DNA from: Holophagaceae bacterium
GTDB lineage: Bacteria > Acidobacteriota > Holophagae > Holophagales > Holophagaceae
DNA: 64,000 bases
Assembly (NCBI GenBank): GCA_025361125.1
Contig: JANYBM010000140.1
Location: 1-64,000, forward strand
Direction of reading: 5' to 3'
Shown: piece by piece, positions 42,257 through 51,500 of the stretch
Numbering within the stretch: position 1 is the stretch's first letter
Layout of the letters: the number at the start of each line of letters is the position of its first letter
The notes under the pieces: generated by a model
What the model was told of the DNA's origin: nothing
The model's database searches: none
The model's input: only the letters and a program-made list of their open reading frames with translations
Program-made: the position numbers and the translations under genes

Positions 42257-43643
42257 TTCCACCTCCGAATTCAAATAGTGCGGTTTCCTTGGTGGCCCAA
42301 AAGGTTCGCTTGGCCTGAATCCAGGCGCGCTGGCCGTCCAATTCAACCTGCGTTTGATCCAGGCCCAGATCTTGGGAGGAACCGATATGCGAAGGCACTG
42401 GTTCGTCGCGCTCCGTTACAAATTCTCCAGCCTGGATTTGCTGCCCCACCACTTGATATGCCTCCCGGAAGGAAAGCCCCCGCCGCACCAGATCAAAGGC
42501 TTGTTGCGCGGCATAAAGATCATCTGAGCAAGCAGATTGAGCATTCTGCGTGTTCACTGTCAGGCCTGCAATCACTTTCGTGAGGATGCTGAAGGCTTCT
42601 AAGCCGATGCTCAGCGCCGCGAACGTGGGCTGCTTCAACAACTGCAAATCCCGATGATAATTCGAGGGCAACCCGACCGCGATCTGCTCCACCTGATGAG
42701 CCAGACCACGCAGCTCACCCATCCTGCCCCGCAACAGCTCCACTACATCGGGGTTCCTTTTTTGCGGCATGATGCTTGACCCGGTGGTGAACGCATCCGG
42801 CAAGGACAGAAACCCGAACTCCTCCGTGCTGTAAAGGGTTATATCCCACAACGCTTTTTCCAGCACGTACGCCACGGAATTAAGCCAGTGAAGGATGGCC
42901 AACTCGTGTCGGCCCCGAGAATTCTGGACATCCACCACGCTACGCTGCACGGCACTAAAGCCCAGTAGATCTGCGGTGAAGGCGCGATCCACTGGCAATG
43001 GCACACCGAATCCCGCGGCGCTTCCCAGCGGGCATTTGTCCAAGCGTGCCTGGAGCGCTTTCAAGGCCTCCAATTCCTCCAACAATCCTTCGGCAAAGGC
43101 AGCGCCCCAAAGCCCAAAAGTTGAAGGCATGGCCCGCCGAAGATGCGTGTAGCCAGGCATCTGCACGAACTCGTGGGCAGCTGAAAAATTCAGAAAAGCT
43201 TGGGCCACGGCAGCGATTCCATCACCGATATCGAGAAGCGAGTCCCGATAAAAAAGCCTCAGGGCCAGGATCACCTGATCGTTCCGCGATCTCCCCAGGT
43301 GAATGCGCCGGCCGGCCTCACCGAGTTTTTGGGTCAGCTGCGCCTCGATGGCCGTGTGGCAATCCTCCTGCTCTGCCGTGATGGTGAAGGCACCAGTCTT
43401 GGCCAGCTCTCGGATGGTGTTCAACTCGGCAACCAGAGCTGTGGCATCTGTGTCATTAAGGAGCCCGGTGGAAGCCAGCATCCGCGCGTGGGCGGCCGAA
43501 CCAACCGCATCGAAGGGCACCAGCAGCAAATCGCTCGCTGGGTCGTCACCCACAGTAAACCGATGGATCTCCTCATCCAGCGGCAGACCCTTGGCCCACA
43601 GTTGAGGCGAGGCAACCTTTTCAGTGGGTTTTTCACTGGGCAT
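42249..43643 (-). CDS. argH: Argininosuccinate lyase
   Basis: Splits argininosuccinate to arginine and fumarate. 464 aa, normal length. The superfamily signature GSSIMPQKRNPDVVELLRG (about 270-290) is complete; GYTHLRRAMPSTFGLWG and HLGRSRNDQV carry the substrate-binding and catalytic residues (the usual T-H-L-Q is T-H-L-R here). It overlaps argE' by 11 nt upstream and argG by 8 nt downstream. Confidence 0.95.
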   Translation of the reverse strand: MPSEKPTEKVASPQLWAKGLPLDEEIHRFTVGDDPASDLLLVPFDAVGSAAHARMLASTGLLNDTDATALVAELNTIRELAKTGAFTITAEQEDCHTAIEAQLTQKLGEAGRRIHLGRSRNDQVILALRLFYRDSLLDIGDGIAAVAQAFLNFSAAHEFVQMPGYTHLRRAMPSTFGLWGAAFAEGLLEELEALKALQARLDKCPLGSAAGFGVPLPVDRAFTADLLGFSAVQRSVVDVQNSRGRHELAILHWLNSVAYVLEKALWDITLYSTEEFGFLSLPDAFTTGSSIMPQKRNPDVVELLRGRMGELRGLAHQVEQIAVGLPSNYHRDLQLLKQPTFAALSIGLEAFSILTKVIAGLTVNTQNAQSACSDDLYAAQQAFDLVRRGLSFREAYQVVGQQIQAGEFVTERDEPVPSHIGSSQDLGLDQTQVELDGQRAWIQAKRTFWATKETALFEFGGGND

Positions 43644-44721
43644 GGCAGGCCTCGGTCGGGTGCTGTTGAATTTTTTCTGCCGCCTCGAAATAGTTGTGGA
43701 TGAGATTCAAATAACAATCCACACCTGCACTCAGCTCTGAGCGGGTGAGGTATTCGTTGGGCTGGTGGCTGCGATGGGTGTCGCCGGGGCCGATTTTCAC
43801 GGTAGGAATAGCCCCCAGGAAAGCCCAATCGCTGGTGGTGTGGGATCCCACGGGTCCCTTGTTGCCATTGGCCTTCAGCGCTGCCTTGAGAATGGGTTGA
43901 TCCGGGTCCGTGGCTTTGGGCAGGTACCGGGCGGAATGAACGATGACCTCACTTTCAAGTTGAGAGGCCAGTTCCGCTGCCATGGTTTGATGATCCAAAT
44001 TCGGGGTAGTGCGCAGATCCACATAGAATTCGCAGGAGTCTGGCACCTGATTCCGCGTGAGACCGCCGGTCAGTTGGGTCACCTGCGCTTTGGCAGCACC
44101 CAACAGTGGATGGCCAGGGAAGCTCAAGGCCGCGAGTTTAGAGATGTCACGGGCGGCCTTGTGGATGGCGTTATCCGCAAGCCCCGCATGGGCCACATGA
44201 GCACTTCGACCGTGGGCAATACATTTCAGAATGAGCATCCCCCGCTGTGCGCCACAGGCCTGTAGATTTGTGGGTTCACCCACAACGGCTGCATCCAAGG
44301 GGCCCAGGTTTTCGAGAATCGTCGAGATACCCTGGCCGCCGATTTCCTCTTCTGCCGTAAAAGCAAAGATAGCGGTGCCCTTTGGAGACTCGGCCTCGGG
44401 CAGTTGCAGGGCTGCGCACAGCATGGCTGCCACGCAGCCTTTGGCATCGTTGGAGCCCAATCCATAAAGTCGATCGTCCTGCCACTTGGGCTGATGTGGG
44501 TCCGTTTCCCAACCCTCACAAGGCGGTACGGTGTCGAGATGTGAATTGACCAACAAACGGGGGCTACCGCTCCCCACCTCAAACCAGAGGTTATTGGCGG
44601 AGCGCTGCACCGCGATGCCATGGGTTTGAAGCAGGGCTGTGATCCACTCTGCGATGGCGCCTTCATTTTTCGAAGCGCTCGGAATGCTCACCAGGGTCTC
44701 AAGAATTTGAGCAGGGGTCAT
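43633..44721 (-). CDS. argE': M20 deacylase, N-acetylcitrulline/acetylornithine deacetylase type
   Basis: 362 aa di-zinc M20 peptidase fold. Metal ligands: NSHLDTVPP (His, Asp), LYGLGSNDAKG (Asp) and TAEEEIGGQG (catalytic Glu and metal Glu), then a late His (GDTHRSHQPNEYL). Because the operon carries an N-acylornithine carbamoyltransferase, the natural substrate should be N-acylcitrulline, as for the Xanthomonas enzyme, not N-acetylornithine. A specificity for succinyl rather than acetyl cannot be read from the sequence. It overlaps argB by 4 nt and argH by 11 nt. Confidence 0.9.
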   Translation of the reverse strand: MTPAQILETLVSIPSASKNEGAIAEWITALLQTHGIAVQRSANNLWFEVGSGSPRLLVNSHLDTVPPCEGWETDPHQPKWQDDRLYGLGSNDAKGCVAAMLCAALQLPEAESPKGTAIFAFTAEEEIGGQGISTILENLGPLDAAVVGEPTNLQACGAQRGMLILKCIAHGRSAHVAHAGLADNAIHKAARDISKLAALSFPGHPLLGAAKAQVTQLTGGLTRNQVPDSCEFYVDLRTTPNLDHQTMAAELASQLESEVIVHSARYLPKATDPDQPILKAALKANGNKGPVGSHTTSDWAFLGAIPTVKIGPGDTHRSHQPNEYLTRSELSAGVDCYLNLIHNYFEAAEKIQQHPTEACHAQ

Positions 44722-45659
44722 ACAACCACCTCGCTGGGCTGATGCGAAATTGACCCTGCTGCGTTATTGGCAGCGATCATGGTGCCACTGCCTTCATTGG
44801 TGAATACTTCCATCAGCAGCGCGTCTGGAACCAGGCCGCTGACCAGATGAACACTCGACACACCCCCGGCTAAAGCCTGTTTCGCGGCGTCAAGCTTGGG
44901 TCTCATTCCTGCGGTGATGGCTTTATTTTGTTCAAGCTGGGTGAGCTTCCCCAACGTCGCAAAGGGCACCAGCGTGGCTGGGTTGTTCACATCCGCCAAC
45001 AAGCCGGCCACCTTTAGCAGGAAGAACAGTTTTTCTGCCTTGAGTGCCACCGCCACCGCAGCTGCAAGCGTGTCAGCATTGGTATTGAATATCGCTCCTG
45101 CATCATCCCCGGTCAGGGGGGCGATGACCGGTACGAAACCACCTTGAAGGAGATGGGTGAGAAGGGTGGGGTCCACGGATTGGATATCACCCACCAGCCC
45201 GAAGTCCACAGAAGCCGGTTCCGCCACACCATCGGCCTGAATCAATACTGGAGGCCGTTTAGTGGCGGTGACAAGGCCTGCATCCACACCGCTGAGACCA
45301 ACGCAAGGCAACCCGGCGGCGCGAAAGTCGGCCAGCAAGTCCATATGGAGCTTGCCCGCGAAAGCCATCTTCGCGGCATCCAACACCGCGGGGCTGGTGA
45401 TGCGTCGGCCGCCGACTTTAGCGATGGGCAGGTCCATGGATTCGCAGAGTTGATCCAGTGAAGCACCGCCACCGTGAACGATCACCAATTGGATGGAAAA
45501 GCTCCACAGCAACGCCAATTGCTCTGCGACAGCCTTCCTGATGTTGGGTTGATCGAGCAGTTCCCCACCCAATTTCACGACAAACGTTTTCTGGCGGAAC
45601 TGGCGCACATACTTGGCCGCGGAGCGAAGCGTTGCATAGGGATTCGGGGTATGGGACAT
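44718..45659 (-). CDS. argB: N-acylglutamate kinase
   Basis: Phosphorylates N-acetylglutamate (or the succinyl analogue). The long track frame starts 50 codons early; GGAGG before the ATG at 45659 fixes the start, giving 313 aa. FVVKLGGELLD and IVHGGGASLDQL are the Gly-rich ATP and substrate loops, GRRITSPAVLDAAKMAFAGKL replaces the usual GxRVTD...GKVN, and NTNADTLAAAVAVAL is the amino-acid kinase motif. The altered substrate loop and the context leave the acyl group open. A heptad repeat array fills the 131-bp gap upstream; argE' is coupled downstream. Confidence 0.9.
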   Translation of the reverse strand: MSHTPNPYATLRSAAKYVRQFRQKTFVVKLGGELLDQPNIRKAVAEQLALLWSFSIQLVIVHGGGASLDQLCESMDLPIAKVGGRRITSPAVLDAAKMAFAGKLHMDLLADFRAAGLPCVGLSGVDAGLVTATKRPPVLIQADGVAEPASVDFGLVGDIQSVDPTLLTHLLQGGFVPVIAPLTGDDAGAIFNTNADTLAAAVAVALKAEKLFFLLKVAGLLADVNNPATLVPFATLGKLTQLEQNKAITAGMRPKLDAAKQALAGGVSSVHLVSGLVPDALLMEVFTNEGSGTMIAANNAAGSISHQPSEVVV

Positions 45660-45685
45660 GGTCGCCTCCGGGGTTGAGAAGTTGG

Positions 45686-45727
45686 AATTGAGGATTTTCG
45701 ATTGAGATTTTCGGTTGCAGGTTGACG
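45686..45727. repeat. Degenerate heptanucleotide tandem array J
   Basis: AATTGAG GATTTTC GATTGAG ATTTTCG GTTGCAG GTTGACG, six 7-mers in the only sizeable gap of the arginine operon, between the acylornithine carbamoyltransferase and argB. Confidence 0.65.
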
Positions 45728-45790
45728 AGATGAAAGCGGCGGGAATACTGGCACGTTGGCTTTTTGGTTTAGAAACTTTTGACTTGAGGC

Positions 45791-46780
45791 TTAAGCATTC
45801 AGCAGCCAATCCATGAGCGCGCGTTGAACGTGAAATCGGTTCTCGGCTTCATCTACCACACGGCTGCTGGGATGATCCAACACTTCATCGGCCACCTCGA
45901 CATTGCGACGAACCGGCAGGCAGTGCAGAAAGATGGCGCCTGCGGCCGCCTTGGCCATGTGCTCGCGATTAAGCATCCACAGGGCGTTCGATTTCACGGC
46001 ATCGGGACCCAATCCAGACACAGTGGAAGGACCCCAGGCTTTGGCATAGACAGCCTTGGCTCCATGCAGCGCCTCATTCTGATCATCCGTAATGGTTACG
46101 CTTCCTCCGGTGTAGGCCGCAAGAGACTGGGCCTCTGCCAACACAGATGGATGCAGGTCGAATCCCTCTGGACGAGCCACGCGAATTTCGCATCCAGCCG
46201 CCGCCGCAGTAAGGAGAAATGAGTTGGGAACCGCCTTCGGCAGGGGCTTGATATGGGGCGCCCAGGTCAACGTCACTGGCACCTTCTTGGTGGTTCCAAA
46301 CGTCTCCTTCACTGTCAGCAGATCCGCGAGGCCCTGGCAGGGGTGCTCCCGCGCGCTTTCCATGCTGATGACGGGCACCGTGGAATACTGCCGGAAGGCA
46401 TTCAGGACCGGGTCTAAATTGTCGGCATCATCATCACTACAGGTGGCGAAGGTTCTCACCGCCAGGGCATCCACGTACCGTGCAAGGACAGGTACGGCCT
46501 CCTTCACATGCTCGGCCCGATCGCCATCCATGATGGCCCCCAGACGGTCCTCAAGCTTCCAAACGCCATTGCCCACTTCCAACACCACAGCATTGCCGCC
46601 ACCCCGAACCATGACAGCCTCGAAAGAAGCGCGCGTCCGCAATGAAGGGTTGAAGAAGACCATCCCCAGCAACTTGTCCGTCAGATGCTTGGGAAACTTC
46701 CCTTTCCACGCGGTGGCCTTGGCAAGGATCGATTCCACACCCGCGGGGCCGAGATCTTGTATAGAGGTGAAGTGGTTCAT
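45791..46780 (-). CDS. argF': N-acylornithine carbamoyltransferase (acetyl- or succinyl-ornithine type)
   Basis: 329 aa. The carbamoyl phosphate motif is FFNPSLRTRASFE (41-53); HPCQGLADLL and the family-specific LTWAPHIKPLPKAVPNS, HCLPVRRNVEVADEVLD and DEAENRFHVQRA mark AOTCase/SOTCase, not ornithine carbamoyltransferase. At the specificity loop MDGDRAEH, Ala89 occupies the place of Glu92 in Xanthomonas AOTCase and Pro90 in Bacteroides SOTCase (alignment from memory). Changing Glu92 to Ala or Pro is reported to switch AOTCase to succinylornithine, so the succinyl form deserves weight. It overlaps argD by 4 nt. A distinctive enzyme that sets the pathway route. Confidence 0.92.
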   Translation of the reverse strand: MNHFTSIQDLGPAGVESILAKATAWKGKFPKHLTDKLLGMVFFNPSLRTRASFEAVMVRGGGNAVVLEVGNGVWKLEDRLGAIMDGDRAEHVKEAVPVLARYVDALAVRTFATCSDDDADNLDPVLNAFRQYSTVPVISMESAREHPCQGLADLLTVKETFGTTKKVPVTLTWAPHIKPLPKAVPNSFLLTAAAAGCEIRVARPEGFDLHPSVLAEAQSLAAYTGGSVTITDDQNEALHGAKAVYAKAWGPSTVSGLGPDAVKSNALWMLNREHMAKAAAGAIFLHCLPVRRNVEVADEVLDHPSSRVVDEAENRFHVQRALMDWLLNA

Positions 46781-47928
46781 AACGTTCCCTCCTGATAGTC
46801 ATGGATGGTGTCCAACAGCGTTTGGATAGCCTCATCGCTCACATTTAGAGATGGCATGAGACGCAGCACGCCTGGATCGCCGGACCCGCCAACCAGGATC
46901 CGCTTGGAGAGTAGGGTCTTTTTCAGGGCACCGGCCTGACTTCCGGCCCGAAGGCCTAAGAGCAGCCCCTGCCCCTGCACCGCACTGACGACAGTTCCAA
47001 CCAAACCCTGCTGGATCAGCCTTGAGGCTTCCATCGCCCTGGCCATCAGGCCTTCACTATGGATCACTGACAAGGTCGCGAGCAGCGCCGCACAGGCGAG
47101 GGGACCACCCCCAAAGGTGCTGCCCAAGTCGCCAGGCTTAAGCTGGGAAGCCACCTCCTCGCTCAGCAGCACAGCGCCCATGGGCATGCCACTGGCCATG
47201 CTCTTCGCGCAAGTGGTGATGTCCGGTTGGACTTCATATAGGTGAGCTGCGAATGGTCTTCCCAACCGTCCAAACCCGGTTTGAACTTCGTCAAATATCA
47301 AAAGTGTTCCCGCTGTATGACATTTCGAACGGAGGGTTGCGAACCACTCCGCGTCGGCTGTCTTCACGCCCGCCATGCTCTGGATGGGTTCGAGAATGAC
47401 CGCGGCAAAGGAACTGAAGTCAACACCCTCAAGTGCATCCATATTCCCGAAGGGAAGAAAAGTGGTGGGTACCAGAAAATCTTCATAGCCCTTCCGCAGA
47501 GCCGCATCGTCCGTCACAGAAAGGGCTAACAGAGTCCTTCCATGGAAGGATCCATCAAAGGCTAGGAAGCCTTTCCGGCCGGTCAATTTCAAGGCGATTT
47601 TCAGTGCGTTTTCCACGGCCTCGGCCCCAGAGTTGCAAAAGAACACTGAGGCCGGGCCATCCGCAAATTGCACCAGCGCGCGCGCGGCCTCGTCCCGCAA
47701 AGGAATTCGCGCTGCGGTGGAGTAGAAGATCAACTCACCCGCTTGAGCCGAAATGGCATCCACCACCGTTGGATGGGAGTGCCCAGTTGCGCATACGCAA
47801 TGGCCTCCATAGAAATCCCAATAGGCATTGCCATCATCATCAAATACCTGGTCCCCAACACCCTTCAGGATAGGAAAGGGATAGGCCGCGTAGGTTGGAA
47901 GGAGGGCTGGAACCAAATTGGTATGCAC
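46777..47928 (-). CDS. argD: Acylornithine aminotransferase
   Basis: PLP enzyme that makes N-acylornithine from its semialdehyde. 383 aa. YWDFYGGHCVCATGHSHP, FFCNSGAEAVENALKIAL, the FDGSFHGRTLLAL string, DEVQTGFGRLG and the PLP-Lys in TTCAKSMASGMPMGAV are all present. The start is GTG (GTGCATACC) and lacks a good ribosome site. It is the first gene of the operon and faces argR across a 190-bp region with palindromes. Acetyl versus succinyl substrate cannot be decided; succinylornithine aminotransferases are close relatives. Confidence 0.92.
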   Translation of the reverse strand: MHTNLVPALLPTYAAYPFPILKGVGDQVFDDDGNAYWDFYGGHCVCATGHSHPTVVDAISAQAGELIFYSTAARIPLRDEAARALVQFADGPASVFFCNSGAEAVENALKIALKLTGRKGFLAFDGSFHGRTLLALSVTDDAALRKGYEDFLVPTTFLPFGNMDALEGVDFSSFAAVILEPIQSMAGVKTADAEWFATLRSKCHTAGTLLIFDEVQTGFGRLGRPFAAHLYEVQPDITTCAKSMASGMPMGAVLLSEEVASQLKPGDLGSTFGGGPLACAALLATLSVIHSEGLMARAMEASRLIQQGLVGTVVSAVQGQGLLLGLRAGSQAGALKKTLLSKRILVGGSGDPGVLRLMPSLNVSDEAIQTLLDTIHDYQEGTL

Positions 47929-47975
47929 GTGTCATCGCATAGATCTGCATGAACCGGCTTATTCCGGTCATTGAT

Positions 47976-47988
47976 TGCATAATATGCA
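47976..47988. promoter_or_regulatory. Palindrome near the arginine operon promoter (candidate ARG box)
   Basis: TGCATAATATGCA is a palindrome overlapping a TATTAT-like -10 on the minus strand, in the region where argD transcription should start. Consistent with ArgR control but the sequence differs from the E. coli TNTGAATWWWWATTCANW box. Confidence 0.45.
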
Positions 47989-48083
47989 CATATGTAAAAT
48001 CATAAAGCCAACATTTTTTTCATTCGATATCCAATTATCAGTCATTACGGGATTCGCGGTCAGGCCATCGAAAAATAGTGATA

Positions 48084-48112
48084 TTGAATATTCACGTATG
48101 AAGTTGCATACT
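48084..48112 (+). promoter_or_regulatory. Candidate leaderless argR promoter
   Basis: TTGAAT (-35) and CATACT (-10) with exactly 17 nt between. Initiation about 7 nt later falls on the A of the argR ATG at 48119, and no Shine-Dalgarno is present, so a leaderless mRNA is predicted. Confidence 0.5.
48085..48111. promoter_or_regulatory. Pair of palindromes over the argR promoter (candidate ARG boxes)
   Basis: TGAATATTCA (48085-48094) is a perfect palindrome containing the TGAAT/ATTCA halves of an ARG box. GTATG...CATAC (48096-48111) is a second inverted repeat. Both lie within the -35/-10 interval, suiting autorepression by ArgR. Confidence 0.5.
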
Positions 48113-48118
48113 TTTTGA

Positions 48119-48526
48119 ATGAATCGAACCCTGGACGAAATCATCCTGAACGTCATCGAGAAGCACGCTTTGTCAGATCAAGACGCGTTGCGAGCCGCGC
48201 TACTGAAGCAGGGCCACAATTTGACCCAGCCCACCCTTTCACGCCACTTGAAAAAACTGAACGTGCAGAAGATAGAAGGCCGCTACCAGCACGTGGAGCC
48301 AACTCATAGCCCTTTGCCAACCTTCAGCATGAGTGATGCACCCCCAAACTTGCTGGTGGTGCATACCGAGCCAGGATTCGCCAATGCCCTCGCCATCAAG
48401 TTGGACCAACTTCAGATCCAGGGCATAGCGGGAACCATCGCAGGTGACGACACCATCTTTGTCGCAGTTCATAATCAACGTCACCTTGCAGCGGTCAAGA
48501 CTGCTGTCTCCGCGGCTTTGGGCTAG
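48119..48526 (+). CDS. argR: Arginine repressor
   Basis: Arginine-sensing hexameric regulator, here 135 aa, slightly short. The N-terminal winged helix (about 1-60) has LTQPTLSRHLKKLNVQKIEGRY, the ArgR/AhrC recognition region; the C-terminal oligomerisation/arginine domain holds GIAGTIAGDDTIFVAV, where the GT-x-x-G-D-D-T string binds arginine. It is divergent from the arginine operon, so it probably represses argD and its own gene. No ribosome site is visible before the ATG. The stop is followed by a small hairpin. Confidence 0.93.
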   Translation: MNRTLDEIILNVIEKHALSDQDALRAALLKQGHNLTQPTLSRHLKKLNVQKIEGRYQHVEPTHSPLPTFSMSDAPPNLLVVHTEPGFANALAIKLDQLQIQGIAGTIAGDDTIFVAVHNQRHLAAVKTAVSAALG

Positions 48527-48547
48527 GGAATCGCCGCAAGGTGATCC
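48527..48547. terminator. Hairpin between convergent argR and the BNR-repeat gene
   Basis: GG-A-ATCGCC-GCAA-GGTGAT-CC: a 6-bp perfect stem extended by two pairs, closed by a stable GNRA tetraloop. No T-tract, so termination is unproven. Confidence 0.35.
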
Positions 48548-48560
48548 GACGATTTAATAT

Positions 48561-51500
48561 TCATTTCCTCTGAGCTTTTTGCCAGTCTTCGTGGCTCATT
48601 GGCGTCAGAGATAATTGTTGGGAAGCCAGGCCCTGATTCAGTCCGGGCAGCTCCTTTTGAAGGTAGGACTCGACTTGATCGTCCGCTGTGGCGATTTCTT
48701 TTTTCAGGGCTTCCTTGCGATCCAATTGGGCGGCGCTAGGCTTGCCAGGGTAGCCCGTGATGGCGCCGTAAAGCAGGGCGACAAAATCTCTCAGGCGCTC
48801 CTCTCCGGTAATGCCACCCCCTTCCTTCACGGGGACATATTTGTTGCGCAGTGTTTCAAGTGTTGATGAAAAAGCCTGCAAGCGGTTTTTCAGTTGTTCA
48901 TCAGTGGCTTTGGATGCCAGACCCCTGCCCTGGTCCCGCAGATCCACGATGCGATCCACCGTGTAGGTCATGGCCGCCAGCACATGATAGAGGTCCATGG
49001 CCGCTGTAAATTGCGCCTCGCGCTCCTGCCGCGTATGCAAGCTGAGTGGGTCCGGCAGAATCTGAAGGTTGGTGGAAAGAGTCTCCTTGCCCTTCGTCAT
49101 CTTCACCAGGTAGGCACCCTCTAGAACTTGTGGTCCCAAAAAGGCGCCGCCCGCAATGGAAGCGCCGGTAGGTACTTTTGGGGCCTTCATACGCATAGCC
49201 CAATACAGCCGATTCAAACCCTTGCGCTTGTCGCCCGAAAAGGTGTCTATTAGGTTCCCAGCTGCGTCGAAAATCTCGAATTTTAAGTCACCGAAAATGT
49301 GCCGCTTCTTCTGGTAGTACGCGATGGCGGCGCCATCCTTTGGGCCACGGCCATCGTATTCCGCATCCCCATCACTCCAACCATCGTTGCCCAGCTCGTT
49401 GAAGGTGGATGGCCGGGTGGGCAGGAACGCCACATTTTTCGCGAGCAGTTCCGGGGTCAGCATCCTCAAGGGTGTAATGTCGTCAATAATCCACAAGCCG
49501 CGGCCATGGGTGGCCAGGACCACATCTTTATCCCGGGGATGGATGGCGATATCACGCACGGGAACCGGTGGGAAATCGCCACCCTTGAAGGCCGCCCATT
49601 GGCCGCCACCATCCAAGCTGATGAACAGCCCTGCTTCGGTGCCGAGATAGAGCAGGGACGGATTCACGGGATCCTGCTTCACCACATGGGCAAAGCCTTT
49701 GAGCTCTGGCGTTGAGAGGGAGCGCCAGGACTTCCCGAAATCACTGGTCATGTAAATGCGAGGCGACATGTCGCCGGTGCCGTGACCATCGAAGGTTGCG
49801 AAAGCCGTGCCCTCATCAAAGGTACTGGCTTCGATCCAGGACACCCACGTATTTTTCGGGAGCCCTGGAATATTGGCGACGACGTTAGTCCAATTTTTGC
49901 CGCCATTGCGGCTGAGTTGGACGTTGCCATCATCGGTGCCCACCCAGATCGTTTTCGTGTTCCTGGGGCTCTCGGAAATGGTGTAGATAGTGCAGTGGGT
50001 CTCAGCGGAAGAGTTATCCACGGTGAGGCCACCACTATCTTCCTGTTGCTGCTTGGTGGGATCGTTGGTAGTCAGATCGCCACCTAGTCGCTCCCAAGTC
50101 TGACCATGATCATGGGAACGGAATAGGTATTGTGCCCCCATGTACACCGCGGTCTTGTCCTTTGGGCTGAGCAGCAAGGGCGTGTTCCAGTTCCAGCGGA
50201 ACTTGGGCTCACCCGCGCCAGGTTGCGGTTGGATGAACCGGGATTCACCCAAGCTCAGGTTGATTCGCCCCGCATTTCCGCCCTGGCTTTCGGCATAAAC
50301 GTAGTTGGCATCCGTAGGATCCGGCTGCACCCAGAAGCCATCGCCCCCATACAGATTCTTCCAATGACGATTCTGGATGGATCCACCGGTCCGCGAAGGC
50401 CCCATCCAGGAGCTGTTGTCCTGCAAGCCACCAAATACGCGATAGGGCAAAGCCATGTCCAGTGCCACGTGATAGTACTGGCCGATCGGAAGGTTGCGCA
50501 TGAAGCGCCAATTGGCTCCGCGATCCTCGCTGCCATAAAAGCCGCCATCAGTGCCTGCATAGATGCGCTCCGGGTTTTCGGGGTCAATCCAGGTGGCGTG
50601 CCAATCGCCATGGGCGCTCCCGCCGATGACGCTGAAGGTCTTGCCGCCATCGTCGCTCACGGTCATGTTCAAGCCCGGTTTGTAGACCCGCATGGGATCT
50701 TTGGGGTCCACGAACAGGGAGCCGAAATAGAAAGGACGGATGATCGTATTGGCGCCACTGTGGCCGCGCACCCAGGTTTCGCCACCATCATCAGAGCGGA
50801 ATAGTGCGCTGTCCTTGGCTTCCACGTTGGCGTAGACGATTTGGGGATTGCTGGGCGAGAGGGCCAGGGCGATGCGTCCAAGATCACCAACCGGTAGCCC
50901 GTGGCTGGTGCCTTCACTGAGTTTGGTCCAGGTGGCGCCGCCATCGGTTGATTTGAAAAGGCCGCTTCCAGGACCGCCGCTTTCGAAAGCCCAGGGTTTG
51001 CGCCGGTACTGCCACATGGAGGCGTAAATTATTTTGGGGTTTTTCGGGTTCAGAATGAGACTTGCACAACCAGTGTCATCGTTGATGAATAATATGCGGG
51101 TCCAGGTCTTGCCGCCGTCGAGAGTCTTGTAGAGGCCTCGCTCGCTATTGCTGTTCCAAAGATGGCCCATGGCAGCCACGAAGACGATGTTGCTGTCGGT
51201 GGGGTCCACTTCAATACCTGCAATGCGTTCGGAATCCGGCAGGCCCATCAAGGTCCAGTTTTCACCTCCGTCTGTGGTTTTGTAGACACCGTTCCCAAGG
51301 GAAACGCTGTTGCGCACCCATGTTTCACCCGTTCCAACCCACACAGTCTTGGGATCCTTTGGATCAATACGAATGGCGCCGATGCTTTGGTTGTATTTGT
51401 CGAAGACGGCTTTGAAGGTTGTGCCTCCGTTGACCGATTTCCAAACTCCCCCACTGGCGGCACCCACAAATAGGGTCGTACGGCCTTTTTCGTGAACACC

